From: an uncultured Tessaracoccus sp.
Lineage (GTDB): Bacteria; Actinomycetota; Actinomycetes; Propionibacteriales; Propionibacteriaceae
Assembly: GCF_947286155.1 (NCBI RefSeq)
Contig: NZ_CAMYPD010000078.1
Coordinates: forward strand, 1-7,152
DNA: 7,152 nt
Direction: 5' to 3'
Below the pieces are notes generated by a model. The model was given only the letters and a program-made list of their open reading frames with translations. It did no database searches and was not told where the DNA came from. Numbering within the stretch: position 1 is the first letter of the stretch; each line of letters begins with the position of its first letter. A program made the position numbers and the translations under genes. Positions 4,491 through 7,152 of the stretch are shown here, piece after piece.

Positions 4491-6226
4491 TGCTCAGCTG
4501 GGGTGACGGCCTGCGTATCAATCCGGGCATTTTGCAGGCGCGGGCGGCATCGCTGAATCAGGTCAAGGGCCAACTCGACTCCAAAATCAGCGAGCACGAG
4601 AGCATCGACATGGGCCCCTGGCGTGGCGACGCGCAACGGGCTCAGCACTCGAGCCACCGCAAGCTGCTCACCGATCTGCGCTCCCATGCACGCAGGATTC
4701 CTCCCGCCGCAGACGCGCTGAGCAGCGCGGCTCAGTCGTTTACACAAATCCAGCAGTCTCAGCACAATCTCGTCAACCGCGCGCGGGCATGGGATTACGA
4801 GATCCAAGACAGCGGCTGGCTACGCGATCTCAATTCCGGGCTCTCAAAGATCGACCCTCGCAGACTGTACCAACGGGTGCGCATCCAGGGCTCGGTGCTG
4901 AGCCTAGTGGTTCGGCTGAATGCCACCGACTTCGCGCTCGCGGCTCGGCTGAAGATTGCCGACGTCGGCAACAACATTCTCGACGAGTTCGCCAAGGCCC
5001 GCGACGGGCTGATGGACCTGCTGCAAACCGGCGGGGACAAGCTGCTGAGCGGCTTGGAGTGGCTGGGCGGCAAGATCAAGGACGGTCTCGACTGGGGCAA
5101 GGGCAAGATCGAGGATGCCTGGGAGTGGGGCAAGGGCGTCGTCGACAATGTCATGGAACGGCTCGGCCACACCGCTCCTGCGATCCAGCGTCTCTTCGAA
5201 ACGTTGGGCACTCAGCCACAGTGGCTGAGGGACTTCTTCGAGAAGGGGGAGATTCCGCAGCTCGCTGAGGTTGCTGGGTCAGCGCTCTTCCTCGGCGGCC
5301 AGCTGGCGGGCATTCCGTTCAACTTCATCACGAATGAAGATCAGCATTTCTTCGACGACGGGCGCCCCTGGATGGCCACACCTGCGGACGTGCAAGACCA
5401 TCTCGTCGAACAACAGCGCTTTGACAGCGTGAACGACGTCATCGACCCCATGATGGACGTCTACAACACGCAAGACAGCAACGACCCCACCGACCGCGCA
5501 CAGATTCAGGTCACCCCGGTTGTCGGCGACGACGGGCACGTGCGATACATCGTCTCGATTCCAGGCACCACCGAGTCAATGTCTACGCTGGATGGCTGGA
5601 ACGGGAACCCGTCGGGTACCGACTGGGCAGCGAACCTGAAGGGCGTGGGCTATGGCTCCACCGCTGCGACGGAATCGATCATGAACTCCATCGACCAGGC
5701 CATCCAGGAAGACCAGGCGAGGCGCGGCATCAGCGGAGGGAAGCCCGAAGTGCTGCTCTCCGGCCACTCGCAAGGCGGCATTATCGCGGGCAACATTGCT
5801 GCCTCCGACGAGTTCGCCGACAAGTACGACGTTGGCGGCGTGATCAGCGCAGGGTCGCCCGTCGAGACTCTTGGGGTGCCCGAGCACATCCCGGTGTACA
5901 ACTACCAAAACGCTCTGGATCCGGTGCCGAGAACCGACCTCGGCGGTGCGCGTTGGAAGCCTGGCGAGGGGATTCAATTCGATACTCCCAGCAACGTACA
6001 CAACATCGTATTCCCGCACGAAGGCAGCATTTTCCCTGGCCACACGCATCTGCAGCAGACCTACGCCGACAACATTGCGGACCTCCAGGAACGCAAGAAC
6101 AACCCCTACCTGTCCAACAACGCGAATGTTCAGGCGCAGCAGGCCATGGATAGGGATCTCGGACGCTTCTACAACGGTGAAGTGGATAACGCGTACCGTG
6201 TGGAATACGGGCGTGAGACGAACTGA
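4490..6226 (+). CDS. Type VII secretion effector: WXG helical N-terminus, 11-residue repeats, lipase-like alpha/beta hydrolase
   Basis: This 578-aa protein has three parts. Residues 1-110 form a helical hairpin with a WRG (44-46) at the turn, like a WXG100/LXG secretion domain. Residues about 130-250 are helical and include three 11-residue repeats at 188-220 (GLEWLGGKIKD, GLDWGKGKIED, AWEWGKGVVDN). A hydrophobic stretch (about 259-280) follows. Residues about 340-525 are an alpha/beta hydrolase: oxyanion strand YIVSIPGT (353-360), nucleophile elbow GHSQGG with Ser427, likely acid Asp477 in NALDPVPR, and likely His518 or His520 in PGHTHLQQTY. This triad pattern fits lipases/esterases. There is no Sec signal, so export as a complex with the 99-aa partner is inferred. 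Targets could be competitor or host lipids, or cell-envelope esters. Lipid hydrolysis itself is not proven. Confidence 0.85.
   Translation: MLSWGDGLRINPGILQARAASLNQVKGQLDSKISEHESIDMGPWRGDAQRAQHSSHRKLLTDLRSHARRIPPAADALSSAAQSFTQIQQSQHNLVNRARAWDYEIQDSGWLRDLNSGLSKIDPRRLYQRVRIQGSVLSLVVRLNATDFALAARLKIADVGNNILDEFAKARDGLMDLLQTGGDKLLSGLEWLGGKIKDGLDWGKGKIEDAWEWGKGVVDNVMERLGHTAPAIQRLFETLGTQPQWLRDFFEKGEIPQLAEVAGSALFLGGQLAGIPFNFITNEDQHFFDDGRPWMATPADVQDHLVEQQRFDSVNDVIDPMMDVYNTQDSNDPTDRAQIQVTPVVGDDGHVRYIVSIPGTTESMSTLDGWNGNPSGTDWAANLKGVGYGSTAATESIMNSIDQAIQEDQARRGISGGKPEVLLSGHSQGGIIAGNIAASDEFADKYDVGGVISAGSPVETLGVPEHIPVYNYQNALDPVPRTDLGGARWKPGEGIQFDTPSNVHNIVFPHEGSIFPGHTHLQQTYADNIADLQERKNNPYLSNNANVQAQQAMDRDLGRFYNGEVDNAYRVEYGRETN
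5051..5149 (+). repeat. Three 33-bp coding repeats giving 11-residue W-G-K repeats
   Basis: The repeats encode residues 188-198, 199-209 and 210-220 of the effector, each following the pattern (G/A)-x-(E/D)-W-x-x-G-x-x-x-(D/N). An 11-residue period suits a hendecad helix (three turns) with one aromatic face, such as an amphipathic or coiled-coil stalk. A less exact fourth unit may precede at 177-187. Confidence 0.7.
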
Positions 6227-6240
6227 GCGAGGATATGGCT

Positions 6241-7008
6241 ATGACAACGATGATCCAGTCAGAAGACCCTACCCTGCACGTCGGCCTCATTGAGGCGACG
6301 GTGTGGGCCGACGCGGTCGAAGAGATCACCGATGGCGTCTTCCCTCGTGATGACGAGGACAAGCTCGCGTTTTGGGAAGCCGCTGGCATCATCGCTGATG
6401 ACCAGGTCGACGAGCTCTGGGGGCGAGCGATTACCGTCGCTCAGCAATCGACGCGCGCCTGCGAACTGCTCAGCCGCAAGGACGACGTCGTGTTCAGCGC
6501 GACGGTGCTCGTCCATGGTGGATGGGTGGTGTCGTGCACGAGCCGGGGCACCGTCGCGAATGTGGATGGGGAGGAGTCCGTGGATAAGCTCCATCCGATG
6601 ATGGAAGTAGCCATCGCTCCCGTCCATCGGGCGTGGCAGGTGATCCGACGGGCGCTCCCGCCCGAGGATGCGCTGCGGCACGAACCGCGTGCGACGAACG
6701 TCGACGAAGCGAAGCAGATCACCGTGGACCTGTCCTCGATTCCTGAGGGCATGCGATCGACGCCAGAAACCTTCGCGGCGCACCTCTACGAGCTGCCGCA
6801 TCTGCCTCCCCAGGTGATCGACCTCTCGGATCCGCGTGCGACGGTGTTCACCTACTCGCTCGCGGCCGACGATACTGGCGTACACACGTCGAACAAGACG
6901 TGGGTGCTCGGCAAGGCGCTCTACCTGATCGACGCCGACACGGCATCGATGTGGCAGGTGCCCGACGGCGACCTCGGCCACACACTCGTCACCTCGCTGC
7001 TGGGCTAG
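6241..7008 (+). CDS. EspG-like protein, probable type VII secretion chaperone for the effector
   Basis: This encodes 255 aa, within the usual EspG size. By eye it shows the EspG layout: an N-terminal acidic helical part (residues 1-70), a strand pair VFSATVLVHGGWVVSCTSRGT (about 84-104), a helix with VHRAWQVIRRALPP, then a second half beginning with ITVDLSSIP and ending in strands (ALYLIDADTASMWQV) and the final helix LGHTLVTSLLG. EspG proteins bind their secreted substrates in the cytosol and keep them soluble until export. No signal peptide or membrane segment is seen, which fits that role. It starts 14 bases after the effector stop in the same operon. I use the ATG at 6241 because GAGG (6229-6232) is 8 bases away; the ATG at 6235 is only 2 bases from it. 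A cytoplasmic immunity protein is the main alternative. Confidence 0.6.
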   Translation: MTTMIQSEDPTLHVGLIEATVWADAVEEITDGVFPRDDEDKLAFWEAAGIIADDQVDELWGRAITVAQQSTRACELLSRKDDVVFSATVLVHGGWVVSCTSRGTVANVDGEESVDKLHPMMEVAIAPVHRAWQVIRRALPPEDALRHEPRATNVDEAKQITVDLSSIPEGMRSTPETFAAHLYELPHLPPQVIDLSDPRATVFTYSLAADDTGVHTSNKTWVLGKALYLIDADTASMWQVPDGDLGHTLVTSLLG

Positions 7009-7106
7009 CCGGGCTGGGCTGGGCGCCCACGCGCTCGCTGTGCAGCCGATCGCCCGTGACACTCGAGTGAGAACCGAAGATAGATCAAGTTGGTGGTGGG
7101 TAGACC
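7009..7106. other. Short genomic tail after the cassette
   Basis: Ninety-eight bases without a gene. It contains GGGCT tandem copies, a 10-bp palindrome TGGGCGCCCA (7020-7029) and another, CACTCGAGTG (7060-7069). The first could help end the operon, but neither makes a convincing hairpin terminator. Confidence 0.5.
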
Positions 7107-7152
7107 CTGTCTCTTATACACATCTGACGCTGCCGACGACTCCTTACGTGTA
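7107..7152. other. Illumina Nextera adapter contamination at contig end
   Basis: Bases 7107-7125 are the 19-base Tn5 mosaic end used in Nextera kits and 7126-7139 (GACGCTGCCGACGA) complete the reverse complement of the read-1 transposase adapter. Bases 7140-7147 (CTCCTTAC) are the reverse complement of GTAAGGAG, the i5 index 505. GTGTA at 7148-7152 starts the P5 sequence. All parts are in library order, so this is not genomic and should be trimmed. Confidence 0.98.

Noticed and set aside
6259..7062. Long minus-strand open frame opposite the EspG-like gene
   Set aside because: No ribosome site or recognisable domain, and the plus-strand frame fits the operon.
7020..7069. Terminator after the cassette from two short palindromes
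   Set aside because: They are self-complementary sites without loops and do not pair with each other, so no convincing hairpin forms.
7107..7125. Tn5 mosaic end as a sign of a natural transposon insertion
   Set aside because: The following bases are the synthetic adapter, index and P5 start, which natural Tn5 lacks.

Overview
The window is GC-rich chromosomal DNA from an actinobacterium. The evidence is the codon use, a mycothiol-linked DsbA-fold oxidoreductase very like mycobacterial Rv2466c, a GTG start, and a WXG100/EspC-like plus EspG-like type VII secretion cassette. The genus cannot be fixed from the sequence. The last 46 bases are not genomic: from 7107 to the end the sequence is an Illumina Nextera adapter, an 8-base i5 index and the start of P5, so genomic DNA ends at about 7106.

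Left (1-903, minus strand): a two-gene operon. A lipoprotein with a Ser-Pro repeat linker overlaps by 7 bases, and is probably translationally coupled to, a secreted Cys-containing protein that runs off the left edge. This part looks less GC-rich than the rest. Its Ser-Pro repeat makes a G-quadruplex-type track on the plus strand.

904-1250: a 347-base gene-free gap between divergent genes. It holds a possible promoter, a perfect DnaA-box 9-mer, two small palindromes and a perfect 23-bp inverted repeat with a 4-base loop.

Middle: a DUF885-family putative zinc peptidase (1251-2906, plus) faces a minus-strand pair made of an Rv2466c-like oxidoreductase (3463-4062) and a 172-aa protein with a possible PH-like part (2925-3443). 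The two converge on one hairpin that overlaps the end of the 172-aa gene.

Right (4191-7008, plus): a compact three-gene operon and the most interesting content. It encodes a 99-aa EspC/WXG100-like protein with a C-terminal YxxxE motif, then a 578-aa protein with a WxG helical N-terminus, three 11-residue repeats and a GHSQGG alpha/beta-hydrolase domain, then a 255-aa EspG-like protein. My reading is a type VII secretion partner, a lipase/esterase effector and a dedicated chaperone. No secretion machinery and no recognisable separate immunity gene are visible before the sequence ends.
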